DNA from: Claveliimonas bilis
GTDB taxonomy: Bacteria; Bacillota; Clostridia; Lachnospirales; Lachnospiraceae
Assembly: GCF_020892095.1 (NCBI RefSeq)
Contig: NZ_AP024845.1
Location: forward strand, 2,542,001 to 2,606,000
Direction: 5' to 3'
DNA length: 64,000 nt
Below are positions 1-8,254 of the stretch, piece by piece. A program made the translations under genes and the position numbers. The first letter of the stretch is position 1. Each line of letters begins with the position of its first letter. Below the pieces are notes generated by a model. The model had not been told where the DNA came from, made no database searches, and saw only the letters and a list, made by a program, of their open reading frames with translations.

Positions 1-570
1 CTTTATACAAGGCAGAATGACAAAACTTTGTACCAGCTGGAAAGAGATGGAAGGATCATCAACCAGAGAGTATACGTGGAGCTTCATTTCGGAGACATTG
101 CGCCTCTTTTTATGGAAAGCTACGACTGGTTTACAGAGGAGGCGGCCAGGAGAGTGGAAAAACCGGCAGACGTACATGCGCCTATCTGGTGCTCCATCAG
201 CAGGGAAAACTGCCTGAAGCCCATTGAAGGAACAGTGGTATATGTTCTGGAAGTGCCGGCGGAGAAGATCATCTATTTCGATGAAGGAAAGTGGGATTAT
301 GTGCTAAACCGGATCTACCTTCCCAAAGATGAAACGGACAGACAGGAGTATAAACAGCACTTGAAAGATATTGGCGTTGTAAACGGATTTGAGTTCTTCC
401 AGGGCAGGTATGCGGGAAAATATCCACAGGAGGAGGCCCGCATAAAAGAGAGCTGGCTTAGAGTGTTTGAAATTGACAACTGGACTATTTTCAATGTCTG
501 CGGAAATATCTGGGAGATCCGCAAAGAATGGGTAAAGCAGATTGTACATCCCGGAGAAGCTGTGGTATAA
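1..570 (+). CDS. DUF3841-family protein, 5' end outside window
   Basis: The reading frame is open from the first base (LYTRQNDKT...), so the start codon lies just upstream; an internal TTG at 28 is not needed. About 189 residues are visible, ending in a TAA at 568-570. The N-terminal TRQ motif, the aromatic-rich first half (VELHFGDIAPLF, WFTEEA, APIWCSIS) and the length fit the DUF3841 family of short Firmicutes proteins, whose function is not known. There is no signal peptide or membrane segment. It is followed by a repeat-rich intergenic region, so it probably ends its transcription unit. The family call rests on recalled family character; no function is claimed. Confidence 0.6.
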   Translation, partial: LYTRQNDKTLYQLERDGRIINQRVYVELHFGDIAPLFMESYDWFTEEAARRVEKPADVHAPIWCSISRENCLKPIEGTVVYVLEVPAEKIIYFDEGKWDYVLNRIYLPKDETDRQEYKQHLKDIGVVNGFEFFQGRYAGKYPQEEARIKESWLRVFEIDNWTIFNVCGNIWEIRKEWVKQIVHPGEAVV

Positions 571-597
571 TGTCCACGTAGGCAATGAGCCGTGCAA

Positions 598-651
598 AAA
601 TGTGGAAAACGCAAACGCCTGCTTGCAGGCGATTTGAGGTTTTCGCATTTT
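598..651 (+). terminator. stem-loop downstream of the DUF3841 gene
   Basis: A GCCTGC-TT-GCAGGC hairpin sits inside a wider imperfect pairing of GAAAACGCAAA with the GGTTTTCGCA/TTTTT side. A short T run follows. It could end transcription of the DUF3841 gene; the T tract is weak. Confidence 0.4.
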
Positions 652-655
652 TATA

Positions 656-822
656 GGGCGAAAGCCCGTGAGCGAGAGCCTGGAAGGGCGCGAGCTGGCA
701 CGGCGGCTGGTATAGGGGGCGAAAGCCCGTGAGCGAGAGCCTGGAAGGGCGCGAGCTGGCACGGCGGACAGCACACATGCGAAAGCCCGGAAGCGAGAGC
801 GTGAAGGGCCCGGCAGCAGGCA
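656..822. repeat. three tandem GC-rich repeat units with GNRA hairpins
   Basis: Units begin at 658, 719 and 779 (period 61 then 60). Units 1 and 2 are identical over 49 bases (658-706 and 719-767); unit 3 is degenerate. Each unit opens with a GCGAAAGC(CC) element, and in the first two the preceding G run gives a GGGC-GAAA-GCCC type hairpin with a GNRA tetraloop. No convincing ORF covers the array. It lies between two plus-strand genes. Confidence 0.85.
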
Positions 823-855
823 TAGCGTAAACTGGACTACAAAGGAGGAATTGGT

Positions 856-1341
856 ATGAAATTAGTAATAACAATGAGCCGGCGATACGGTACAGGAGCA
901 AGCAGGATTGCACAGGAGCTTTCAGAAAGGCTTGGCATTCCGGTATATGACAAGGTGAATGTAGAGGAAGAGCTTGGCAGGCATACTTATGAATCCGAAG
1001 TGGAAGTGATAAAGAAACTGGCAGAAAAGCCCTGCATTATCCTGGGACGCTGCGCTTCTGAAATCCTGAAAGATCAGAGAAATGCGTTTAATATTTATGT
1101 GTGCGCAGATAAGGAGGATCGTATCCGGCGAATTATGGGGAAAGAAAATCTGACCTATGAGGAAGCAAGTAACAAGATAGAGATGACAGACCAGGAGAGG
1201 GCAGATTACTACCATGAACATACAGGAAAGGCGTGGGGAGATGTTAACAATTACCATATGATCTTGAATACATCGGATCTGGGTCTGGAAAATTGTGCAG
1301 ATATTTTAATGAAGTATTTTGAACGGCAGGAACTGATATAG
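856..1341 (+). CDS. cytidylate-kinase-like family protein
   Basis: 161 residues, preceded by an AAAGGAGG ribosome site at about 841. The N-terminus (VITMSRRYGTGASRIAQELSE) has the start of the cytidylate-kinase-like P-loop family (Cytidylate_kin2), in which the loop is degenerate compared with true Cmk (GTGAS in place of GxGKS). Later family-type motifs are IILGRCASEIL and a D-R-x-x-R-R-I lid-like stretch (DRIRRIM), then DQERADYYHEHTG. It is probably a cytosolic nucleotide-binding protein. The family is common in Clostridia and its substrate is not established, so CMP kinase activity is not claimed. Confidence 0.8.
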   Translation: MKLVITMSRRYGTGASRIAQELSERLGIPVYDKVNVEEELGRHTYESEVEVIKKLAEKPCIILGRCASEILKDQRNAFNIYVCADKEDRIRRIMGKENLTYEEASNKIEMTDQERADYYHEHTGKAWGDVNNYHMILNTSDLGLENCADILMKYFERQELI

Positions 1342-1353
1342 TTTCTGCCGCTA

Positions 1354-1432
1354 TTTTATTTAATAGGAAATTTCTTTCCTATTAAATAAAACGCTCCGCG
1401 GGATGCGCACTCGCGCGAAGTGGAAGCTGTTG
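1354..1432. repeat. dispersed intergenic repeat, copy 1 (hairpin plus GCGGGATGCGCA block)
   Basis: A perfect 17-bp stem (1354-1370 with 1375-1391, loop TTTC) is followed by ACGCTCCGCGGGATGCGCAC and a CGCGCGAAG block. The same layout recurs at about 61097-61175, so this is a dispersed element rather than a simple terminator. It is non-coding. Confidence 0.75.
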
Positions 1433-1455
1433 CTAAAACGACCGCGCTCGGCGCG

Positions 1456-1484
1456 AGAGTTCCGCTTGCGGAACTCTTTTTTTC
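1456..1484 (+). terminator. Rho-independent terminator
   Basis: AGAGTTCCGC-TT-GCGGAACTCT is a perfect 10-bp stem followed by a run of seven or more T. It ends transcription of the cytidylate-kinase-like gene, and faces the convergent gene ending at 1532. Confidence 0.85.
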
Positions 1485-1531
1485 TTTTGACGGCTGCCGG
1501 AGTCACAGTGAGAAGCTGTGGGAGATTTCAT

Positions 1532-2797
1532 CTAGGTCAGTTCAGCGATTCTTGATACTCCGACATAAATTTCTGAAATTTTATACCAGGTCGAATAATC
1601 AGTGATTCCGGTTTCGGGAAGCCCAAACACTTCCTGGAATTTTCGGACTGCTTCAGCAGTGGCAGGTCCGTAAATTCCGTCGGCAGTCAGCTTTGGAAGG
1701 GCCGGATACGCATCTGAAATTACATTAAGCTGTTCCTGAAGCTGTCGGACCTTATTGCCGGAAGACCCAATCTCCAGATTGTAACCCGGCCAGGAGGATG
1801 GGATACCGGAGATTGCCTCTGCGGTGTTAATATACATATCTGCGCCGTAATAGTAGCGGAGGATCTCAATAGGAGAGTAGCCCTGATCTCCCAACGATTT
1901 AGACCCCCACTGTGTCATCCAGTTGGGACACTGCACGCGCCGCCCGTCACAGTACTGTGTCAGGATCGGCTGCCGGACGTTGGGGCGGGAAAGATAGCTG
2001 GCAAACAATTCATCTACAATAACGGAAATGGTATCGTAGATATTCCGTTCCGGAATCCATTTGTGGTCAAAAGCAGTGGAGGAAGTAATAGTGAAGTCAA
2101 AACCCTGATTCCGGTACCACTCCGTGTAAACCCTGTTTAAAGTAAAAGACATGATGGCAAGAACATTGGCACGGATTGTATTGGCAGGCCAGGTGGCATA
2201 TATTTCACTTGACGCTACATTTTTGATATAATCCTTATATTTGACATAATAATTCCGAGCTGTACTGTCCCGGGGGCTTCCGTCATGCACCACGATATAT
2301 TCCGGTACAACCACGCGGCTTAATACGATTTCCCCGGTTTCATTGACAGGTTTGATCTCTGCTTCAGGAATTTTCTCCGGGTAGATTCCATATAAAGTAT
2401 GTGCGGGAATCACGAACCGTTCTTCCCCCGTCTCCGAAGAATCAGACGGACGCATCTGTATGTTCTGGATGGCAGTGACATCTGCAAGGATTTCTGTGCC
2501 GGCAATGCTGATTGTTTCAAATCCCGGAGCAGTGATAAGAAGGGTATATTCCGAATAAGGCTGTTCTTCTGAAGTGACGTCCAGACTGTATTCTACCGGA
2601 GGGGCATCGAGCTCCAGAGTTTCTGACTGTCCGGAGGAATCCGTGGTCACTTCCTCTATTGTACTGTCAGGTATTCCGGTGTAGGAAATGCGGATATTGG
2701 CACCGGATACAGGAAAGTGATTGATTTCTGATGTAACATTGATCTGAAGTTTTCCCTTGGAGGGAGTGTCTGAATTAGTGGGAATGGAACCATTCAT
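1532..2797 (-). CDS. SpoIID-like, peptidoglycan-binding protein
   Basis: 421 residues on the minus strand, with an AGAGGT ribosome site upstream of ATG 2797. The N-terminal 130 residues read as two beta-sandwich repeats of the carboxypeptidase-regulatory type (LQINVTSEINHFPVSGANI; YTLLITAPGFETI). Residues about 165-330 resemble a SpoIID/LytB-like segment (IRANVLAIMSFTLNRVYTEW, then SSTAFDHKW). The C-terminal 75 residues form a PG_binding_1 domain (GSSGNKVRQLQEQL, DGIYGPATAEAVRKFQ). No signal peptide is visible. Related proteins in spore-forming Clostridia are thought to act on cortex or cell wall. That role is inferred here; catalytic residues were not identified. Confidence 0.65.
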   Translation of the reverse strand: MNGSIPTNSDTPSKGKLQINVTSEINHFPVSGANIRISYTGIPDSTIEEVTTDSSGQSETLELDAPPVEYSLDVTSEEQPYSEYTLLITAPGFETISIAGTEILADVTAIQNIQMRPSDSSETGEERFVIPAHTLYGIYPEKIPEAEIKPVNETGEIVLSRVVVPEYIVVHDGSPRDSTARNYYVKYKDYIKNVASSEIYATWPANTIRANVLAIMSFTLNRVYTEWYRNQGFDFTITSSTAFDHKWIPERNIYDTISVIVDELFASYLSRPNVRQPILTQYCDGRRVQCPNWMTQWGSKSLGDQGYSPIEILRYYYGADMYINTAEAISGIPSSWPGYNLEIGSSGNKVRQLQEQLNVISDAYPALPKLTADGIYGPATAEAVRKFQEVFGLPETGITDYSTWYKISEIYVGVSRIAELT

Positions 2798-2859
2798 AAT
2801 AAGAACCTCTCAGGCCATTTAAGTCTGTTGCATATAGTATATGCAAAAAAGTCCGGAAG

Positions 2860-2952
2860 GTGATTGACCTATACAAAATCTTGATGCAAACAGGAGGCAT
2901 TTACCCTTTGGGAGAGATTACGCCGACAATAGTTGACGCTATGCGGATGTAA
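2860..2952 (+). CDS. possible 30-residue peptide gene
   Basis: A GTG-started frame encodes 30 residues (IDLYKILMQTGGIYPLGEITP...) in the divergent gap before carA. The composition is protein-like. The ribosome site is poor (CGGAAG directly before GTG) and no relative is recognised. A 13-base palindrome (CATATAGTATATG, 2831-2843) lies just upstream. The rest of 2798-2979 shows nothing else clear. Confidence 0.25.
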   Translation: MIDLYKILMQTGGIYPLGEITPTIVDAMRM

Positions 2953-2979
2953 GAACAAAAATAAAAATGCGAGAAGTGG

Positions 2980-3008
2980 TTGAAAAAAGTCTTAGATTGT
3001 AGTATAAT
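2980..3008 (+). promoter_or_regulatory. sigma-A promoter of carAB
   Basis: TTGAAA (2980-2985), a 17-base spacer and TATAAT (3003-3008). Transcription should start near 3015, giving a leader of about 135 bases before carA. Confidence 0.8.
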
Positions 3009-3054
3009 CAATACAATTTGTGGAGACATGATTTGTCGCTGGAAATAGACATAG

Positions 3055-3088
3055 AAAGGCAGTTGTGCTTGCACGGACTGCCTTTTTT
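3055..3088 (+). terminator. leader terminator (attenuator candidate) of carAB
   Basis: AAAGGCAGT pairs with ACTGCCTTT around an inner GTGC-TT-GCAC helix, followed by six T. It lies inside the leader, between promoter and carA start, so it should stop most transcripts unless it is overridden. No PyrR-box or arginine-repressor site is obvious, so the controlling signal is unknown. Confidence 0.7.
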
Positions 3089-3150
3089 ATGGGGCAAAAC
3101 ATGACTTTACATATTGCCATTAAAACAAAGTGAAGGGAAAAGGTGAATAA

Positions 3151-4221
3151 ATGAAAGCGTTTCTTATTTTAGAAGACGGAACCGTCTTTACAGGAACCAG
3201 CATAGGTTCTACGAAAGACATGATAAGTGAAATTGTATTTAATACCTCCATGACAGGCTATCTGGAGGTGCTGACTGACCCTTCTTACGCAGGACAGGCC
3301 GTAGTTATGACCTATCCATTAATTGGAAATTACGGAATAACACCGGATATGGAATCAAAGAAAGCATGGCCGGACGGTTACATCGTAAGAGAATTATCAA
3401 GAATGCCCAGCAATTTCCGATGCGAGGGCACCATTCAGGATTTCCTGAAGGAGCAGGATATTCCGGGAATCGCCGGAATTGATACCCGTGCCCTTACAAA
3501 GATCTTAAGAGAAAAAGGTACGATGAACGGAATGATCACGACCAATGAAAACTATGATCTTGATGAGATTATCCCGAAACTTCACGCATACAAAGTCGGA
3601 GATGTGGTATCCAAGGTAACCTGTGAGGAGCCATACGTGCTGGAGGGCAACGGACCGAAAGTGGCTCTGATGGATTTCGGCGCAAAGAATAATATTGCAC
3701 GCTCTCTTAATAAGAGAGGATGCCGCGTGACCATTTATCCGGCTGATACATCGGCAGAGGAGATCATCGCATCCAAACCGGACGGCATTATGCTCTCCAA
3801 CGGCCCTGGAGATCCGGAAACCTGTACCGAGATCATTGCAGAGATCAAGAAGCTCTATGACACAGATATCCCGATATTTGCCATCTGTCTGGGACATCAG
3901 CTTATGGCCCTGGCAAATGGAGGAAAGACATATAAGCTGAAATACGGACACAGAGGAGGAAATCATCCGGTGAAAGATTTAAGCAACAACCGGGTATATA
4001 TTTCCTCACAGAATCACGGGTATGCAGTGGATGCATCCACCATTGATCCGTCTGTGGCAAAGGAAGCTTTTGTCAATGTCAACGACGGAACGAACGAAGG
4101 ACTTTCTTATATCGGAAAGAACATCTTTACGGTTCAGTTCCATCCGGAAGCATGCCCGGGACCGCAGGATTCCGGTTATTTGTTTGACAGGTTTATGGAT
4201 ATGATGAAAGGAGCAAACTAA
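3151..4221 (+). CDS. carA: carbamoyl-phosphate synthase small (glutaminase) subunit
   Basis: 356 residues, the usual length. The N-terminal CPSase small-chain domain runs to about residue 150 (FNTSMTGYLEVLTDPSYAGQ, GIAGIDTRALT). The C-terminal class I glutamine amidotransferase has the nucleophile C246 in AICLGHQ, the oxyanion-strand LSNGPGDP, SSQNHGYAV and the catalytic His/Glu in QFHPEA. It releases ammonia from glutamine and channels it to CarB for carbamoyl phosphate, which feeds pyrimidine and arginine synthesis. An AAGG ribosome site precedes ATG 3151. The stop overlaps the carB start by one base (TAATG). Confidence 0.97.
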   Translation: MKAFLILEDGTVFTGTSIGSTKDMISEIVFNTSMTGYLEVLTDPSYAGQAVVMTYPLIGNYGITPDMESKKAWPDGYIVRELSRMPSNFRCEGTIQDFLKEQDIPGIAGIDTRALTKILREKGTMNGMITTNENYDLDEIIPKLHAYKVGDVVSKVTCEEPYVLEGNGPKVALMDFGAKNNIARSLNKRGCRVTIYPADTSAEEIIASKPDGIMLSNGPGDPETCTEIIAEIKKLYDTDIPIFAICLGHQLMALANGGKTYKLKYGHRGGNHPVKDLSNNRVYISSQNHGYAVDASTIDPSVAKEAFVNVNDGTNEGLSYIGKNIFTVQFHPEACPGPQDSGYLFDRFMDMMKGAN

Positions 4222-7200
4222 TGCCAAGAAATAAAGATATTAAAAAGGTACTGGTGATTGGATCCGGACCGATTGTAATCGGGCAGGCTGCAGAATTTGA
4301 CTATGCGGGAACACAGGCGTGCCGTTCTCTGAAAGAAGAGGGGCTTGAGGTTGTGCTTCTCAATTCCAACCCGGCTACAATTATGACAGATAAGGATATT
4401 GCAGACCGTGTTTACATTGAACCGCTGACTGTAGAAGTGGTAGAACAGCTGATCTTGAAGGAAAAGCCGGACAGCGTGCTTCCTACTCTGGGAGGACAGG
4501 CAGCTCTGAACCTTGCCATGGAGCTGGAAGAAAACGGCTTCCTTAAGAGAAATAATGTCCGCCTTATCGGTACAACCTCCGAAACGATCAAGAAAGCGGA
4601 GGACCGTCTGGAATTTAAGACTACCATGGAAAAGATCGGAGAGCCATGTGCAGCGTCCCTCGTTGTGGAAAATGTAGAGGATGGTATTAAGTTTGCAGAG
4701 AAGATCGGTTATCCTGTTGTGCTTCGTCCGGCCTATACTCTGGGAGGAAGCGGCGGCGGTATCGCCCATGACAGAGAACAGCTGGTAGAGATCCTGGAAA
4801 ACGGACTTCGTCTCTCCCGTGTCGGACAGGTTCTGGTAGAGCGCTGCATCGCCGGATGGAAAGAGATCGAGTACGAGGTGATGCGTGACGGAAACGGCAA
4901 CTGTATCACAGTATGTAATATGGAAAATATCGACCCGGTAGGCGTTCACACAGGAGACAGTATTGTAGTAGCTCCGTCCCAGACTTTGGGAGATAAAGAG
5001 TATCAGATGCTGCGTACCTCAGCTCTTAACATTATCAGTGAACTGAACATCACCGGAGGATGTAACGTGCAGTACGCTCTTCATCCGGAGACATTTGAAT
5101 ATTGCGTTATCGAGGTAAATCCGCGTGTCAGCCGTTCTTCAGCGCTTGCTTCCAAAGCTACCGGATATCCGATCGCAAAGGTTGCAGCTAAGATTGCCCT
5201 TGGTTATACACTGGATGAGATCAAAAATGCGGTTACACAGAAGACATACGCAAGCTTCGAGCCTATGCTGGATTACTGTGTCGTAAAAATGCCGAGACTT
5301 CCGTTTGACAAATTCATCAGTGCGAAACGTACGCTGACAACACAGATGAAGGCGACCGGAGAGGTCATGAGTATCTGCGACAACTTCGAGGGTGCACTGA
5401 TGAAAGCGATCCGTTCTCTGGAGCAGCATGTGGACAGCCTGATGTCCTATGATTTCTCCGATCTTACTAAAGAGGAGCTTCTGGAAAAGCTTGAGATCGT
5501 AGATGACCGCCGGATCTGGATGATCGCAGAGGCCATCAGAAAAGGTATCTCCTATGATGAGATCAACCGTATTACAAAGATTGACAAATGGTTTATTGAT
5601 AAGATTGCCCGTCTGGTAGAGATGGAGCAGACCTTAAAGACAACATCACTTTCAGCGGACATCCTGAAAGAAGCCAAGAGAATGGAATTTCCGGACAATG
5701 TGATCGCGGCTCTGACCGGCAATACGGAGCGTCAGATCCACGATATGCGTCACGAGTATGGAATCACCGCTTCCTACAAGATGGTAGATACCTGTGCGGC
5801 AGAGTTTGCGGCAGCGACGCCATATTATTACTCCGTATACGGAAGTGAGAATGAAGTGGAGGAGACAAGCGGCCGGAAAAAGGTACTTGTTCTTGGTTCC
5901 GGGCCGATCCGCATCGGACAGGGAATCGAGTTCGACTTCTGTTCTGTGCATTGTACATGGGCATTCTCAAAAGAAGGCTATGAGACGATTATTGTAAATA
6001 ATAACCCGGAGACAGTAAGTACAGACTTTGACATTGCAGATAAGCTGTATTTTGAGCCTCTGACACCGGAAGATGTGGAGAGTATTGTCGATCTGGAGAA
6101 ACCGGACGGAGCGGTTGTGCAGTTCGGCGGACAGACTGCTATCAAGCTGACAGAGGCACTGATGAAGATGGGAGTGCCGATCCTTGGTACATCTGCCGAG
6201 AATGTAGATGCAGCAGAAGACAGAGAGCTGTTTGATGAAATTTTGGAAAAATGCGGAATCCCGCGTCCGACCGGAGGAACCGTCTTTACAGCAGAGGAAG
6301 CCAAAGAGGTTGCAAACCGTCTGGGTTATCCGGTTCTTGTGCGTCCATCCTATGTACTTGGCGGACAGGGAATGCAGATTGCCATCAACGATCACGACAT
6401 TGATGAATTTATCGGTATTATCAACCGGATTGCACAGGATCACCCGATTCTTGTTGATAAGTACCTTCAGGGAAAAGAGATCGAAGTAGATGCGGTATGC
6501 GACGGCGAGGATATCCTGATTCCGGGTATCATGGAGCATATCGAGCGTGCGGGAATCCACTCCGGAGACAGTATTTCCGTTTATCCGGCACAGAGTATTT
6601 CGGAGAAGACAAAGAGAACCATTGAGGACTATACAAGAAAGCTGGCGCAGTCCCTGCATGTCATCGGACTGATCAACATTCAGTTCATTGTGTGCGGTGA
6701 GGAAGTATACGTCATTGAAGTAAATCCCCGTTCCAGCCGTACGGTTCCTTATATCAGCAAGGTGACAGGCATTCCGATCGTTCCTCTTGCAACAAAGGTT
6801 ATCATCGGACACAAGATCAAAGACCTTGGTTATACGCCGGGACTCCAGAAAGAGGCGGATTACTTTGCCATTAAAATGCCGGTATTCTCCTTTGAGAAGA
6901 TCCGGGGCGCTGATATCAGCCTCGGACCAGAGATGAAGTCAACAGGAGAATGTCTGGGTATTGCCCGCACCTTTGACGAGGCGCTTTACAAAGCATTCCT
7001 GGGAGCAGGAATCAAACTGCCGAAGTACAAGAACATGATCATTACCGTAAGGGATGAGGATAAGCCGGAAGCAGTAGAGATCGGACGCCGCTTTGAAAAG
7101 ATCGGCTACAAGATCTTCGCTACAAGAAGTACAGCTAAGGCACTGCAGGACGGAGGAGTAAAAGCGATCCCGGTCAACAAGATCGAGCAGGAATCTCCGA

Positions 7201-7418
7201 ACCTTATGGACCTGATCCTGGGACATGAGATCGATCTTGTCATCGATACGCCGCCTCAGGGCGCTGATCGTTCCAGAGACGGATTCGTGATCAGAAGAAA
7301 TGCCATTGAGACAGGCGTAAACGTGCTCACGGCTATTGATACAGCGGAAGCTTTGATCACCAGTCTGGAAAATACAGATATCAAGAAGCTGACACTGATC
7401 GATATTGCGAAAATTTAA
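4221..7418 (+). CDS. carB: carbamoyl-phosphate synthase large subunit
   Basis: 1065 residues, full length. Two homologous halves are visible. The carboxyphosphate half opens with VLVIGSGPIVIGQAAEFDYA and has RPAYTLGGSGGG. The carbamate half opens near residue 554 with VLVLGSGPIRIGQGIEFD and has RPSYVLGGQGM. Each half carries an ATP-grasp ending in EVNPR (VNPRVSRSSAL; VNPRSSRTVPY). The C-terminal MGS-like allosteric domain (residues about 935-1065) contains KIFATRSTAKAL and LVIDTP. Cytosolic partner of CarA, translationally coupled to it. The 1-base overlap and shared promoter make carAB one operon that ends at 7436-7471. Confidence 0.97.
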   Translation: MPRNKDIKKVLVIGSGPIVIGQAAEFDYAGTQACRSLKEEGLEVVLLNSNPATIMTDKDIADRVYIEPLTVEVVEQLILKEKPDSVLPTLGGQAALNLAMELEENGFLKRNNVRLIGTTSETIKKAEDRLEFKTTMEKIGEPCAASLVVENVEDGIKFAEKIGYPVVLRPAYTLGGSGGGIAHDREQLVEILENGLRLSRVGQVLVERCIAGWKEIEYEVMRDGNGNCITVCNMENIDPVGVHTGDSIVVAPSQTLGDKEYQMLRTSALNIISELNITGGCNVQYALHPETFEYCVIEVNPRVSRSSALASKATGYPIAKVAAKIALGYTLDEIKNAVTQKTYASFEPMLDYCVVKMPRLPFDKFISAKRTLTTQMKATGEVMSICDNFEGALMKAIRSLEQHVDSLMSYDFSDLTKEELLEKLEIVDDRRIWMIAEAIRKGISYDEINRITKIDKWFIDKIARLVEMEQTLKTTSLSADILKEAKRMEFPDNVIAALTGNTERQIHDMRHEYGITASYKMVDTCAAEFAAATPYYYSVYGSENEVEETSGRKKVLVLGSGPIRIGQGIEFDFCSVHCTWAFSKEGYETIIVNNNPETVSTDFDIADKLYFEPLTPEDVESIVDLEKPDGAVVQFGGQTAIKLTEALMKMGVPILGTSAENVDAAEDRELFDEILEKCGIPRPTGGTVFTAEEAKEVANRLGYPVLVRPSYVLGGQGMQIAINDHDIDEFIGIINRIAQDHPILVDKYLQGKEIEVDAVCDGEDILIPGIMEHIERAGIHSGDSISVYPAQSISEKTKRTIEDYTRKLAQSLHVIGLINIQFIVCGEEVYVIEVNPRSSRTVPYISKVTGIPIVPLATKVIIGHKIKDLGYTPGLQKEADYFAIKMPVFSFEKIRGADISLGPEMKSTGECLGIARTFDEALYKAFLGAGIKLPKYKNMIITVRDEDKPEAVEIGRRFEKIGYKIFATRSTAKALQDGGVKAIPVNKIEQESPNLMDLILGHEIDLVIDTPPQGADRSRDGFVIRRNAIETGVNVLTAIDTAEALITSLENTDIKKLTLIDIAKI

Positions 7419-7435
7419 GGATAATTCTAGAAAGG

Positions 7436-7471
7436 GCATTCTGAAGACAAGGAATCTTCAGAGTGCTTTTT
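7436..7471 (+). terminator. terminator of carAB
   Basis: A 12-bp stem (7436-7447 with 7455-7466, one G-T pair) is followed by TTTTT. Confidence 0.85.
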
Positions 7472-7579
7472 CTATATTTATTTTATGATATATCTTGCAG
7501 GAAAATTTTTAAATTACTGTTCAAGGATGGATTTATCATGTAGAATACTATCAGGAAGAAGGAAAATTTAGGAGGGATT

Positions 7580-8254
7580 ATGTACCGTATCTTGATCGTG
7601 GAAGATGACAGAACAATTGCACAGGCTTTGAAAAGACATCTGTCAGGCTGGGACTATGAAGTATATTGTGTAGAGGATTTTAAAAATGTGATGGAAGAAT
7701 TTTCAAACGTTCAGCCTGATCTTGTACTTCTGGATATCGGACTGCCCTTTTATAATGGCTATCACTGGTGCAGCAGTATCCGCAGGATTTCCGATGTGCC
7801 CATTATTTTTCTGTCAGCGGCAGGAGACAATATGAATATTGTTATGGCTATGAATATGGGCGGAGATGAATTTATTGAAAAACCCTTTGATTTGAATGTG
7901 GTGACAGCGAAGGTGCAGGCAATGTTCCGAAGGGCTTATTCTTACAGAGGGAATACCAATATTATTGAACACAAAGGATGTATCCTCAATTTGTCGGATG
8001 CTTCGCTGATCTATCAGGAGCAGAAAATAGAACTGACGAAAAATGAATTTCGAATTCTGCAGATTTTACTGGAACATGCAGGAAAAATTGTTTCCAGGGA
8101 CGAGATCATTGCAAGGCTGTGGGAAAGCGACGCCTTTATTGATGAGAACACACTGACAGTCAATGTGGCAAGGCTCAGGAAAAAATTGGCCGGGGTAGGC
8201 CTGGAACAGATGATCGTGACAAAAAAAGGGATTGGATATATGGTGGAAGCATGA
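7580..8254 (+). CDS. OmpR-family response regulator, BceR-like
   Basis: 224 residues, with an AGGAGG site 5 bases before ATG 7580. Receiver domain: acidic pair near D9-D10, phospho-acceptor D52 in LLDIGLP, the LSA stretch and the K of EKPFD. The C-terminal winged helix (about 125-224) has the OmpR-type LTKNEFRILQ and VARLRKKL. It overlaps the kinase gene by 4 bases. Regulators of this size paired with a short two-TM kinase control BceAB-type peptide-detoxification transporters. The matching TNACA-N4-TGTNA operators lie upstream of the split ABC gene at 14340. A TAGAAT box at 7542 may be its promoter. Confidence 0.85.
   Translation: MYRILIVEDDRTIAQALKRHLSGWDYEVYCVEDFKNVMEEFSNVQPDLVLLDIGLPFYNGYHWCSSIRRISDVPIIFLSAAGDNMNIVMAMNMGGDEFIEKPFDLNVVTAKVQAMFRRAYSYRGNTNIIEHKGCILNLSDASLIYQEQKIELTKNEFRILQILLEHAGKIVSRDEIIARLWESDAFIDENTLTVNVARLRKKLAGVGLEQMIVTKKGIGYMVEA

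Noticed and set aside
656-822. CRISPR array
   Set aside because: There are only two exact units and one degenerate unit, with hardly any unique spacer between, no typical repeat and no cas genes.
304-913. Minus-strand frames of 140-156 codons over the tandem repeats
   Set aside because: They are built from repeated GC-rich units and the antisense of the DUF3841 gene, with no start signals.
5967-6812. 281-codon minus-strand frame in carB, and similar long antisense frames in carA and carB
   Set aside because: They are shadows of the highly conserved plus-strand genes, with Cys/His/Arg-rich compositions.
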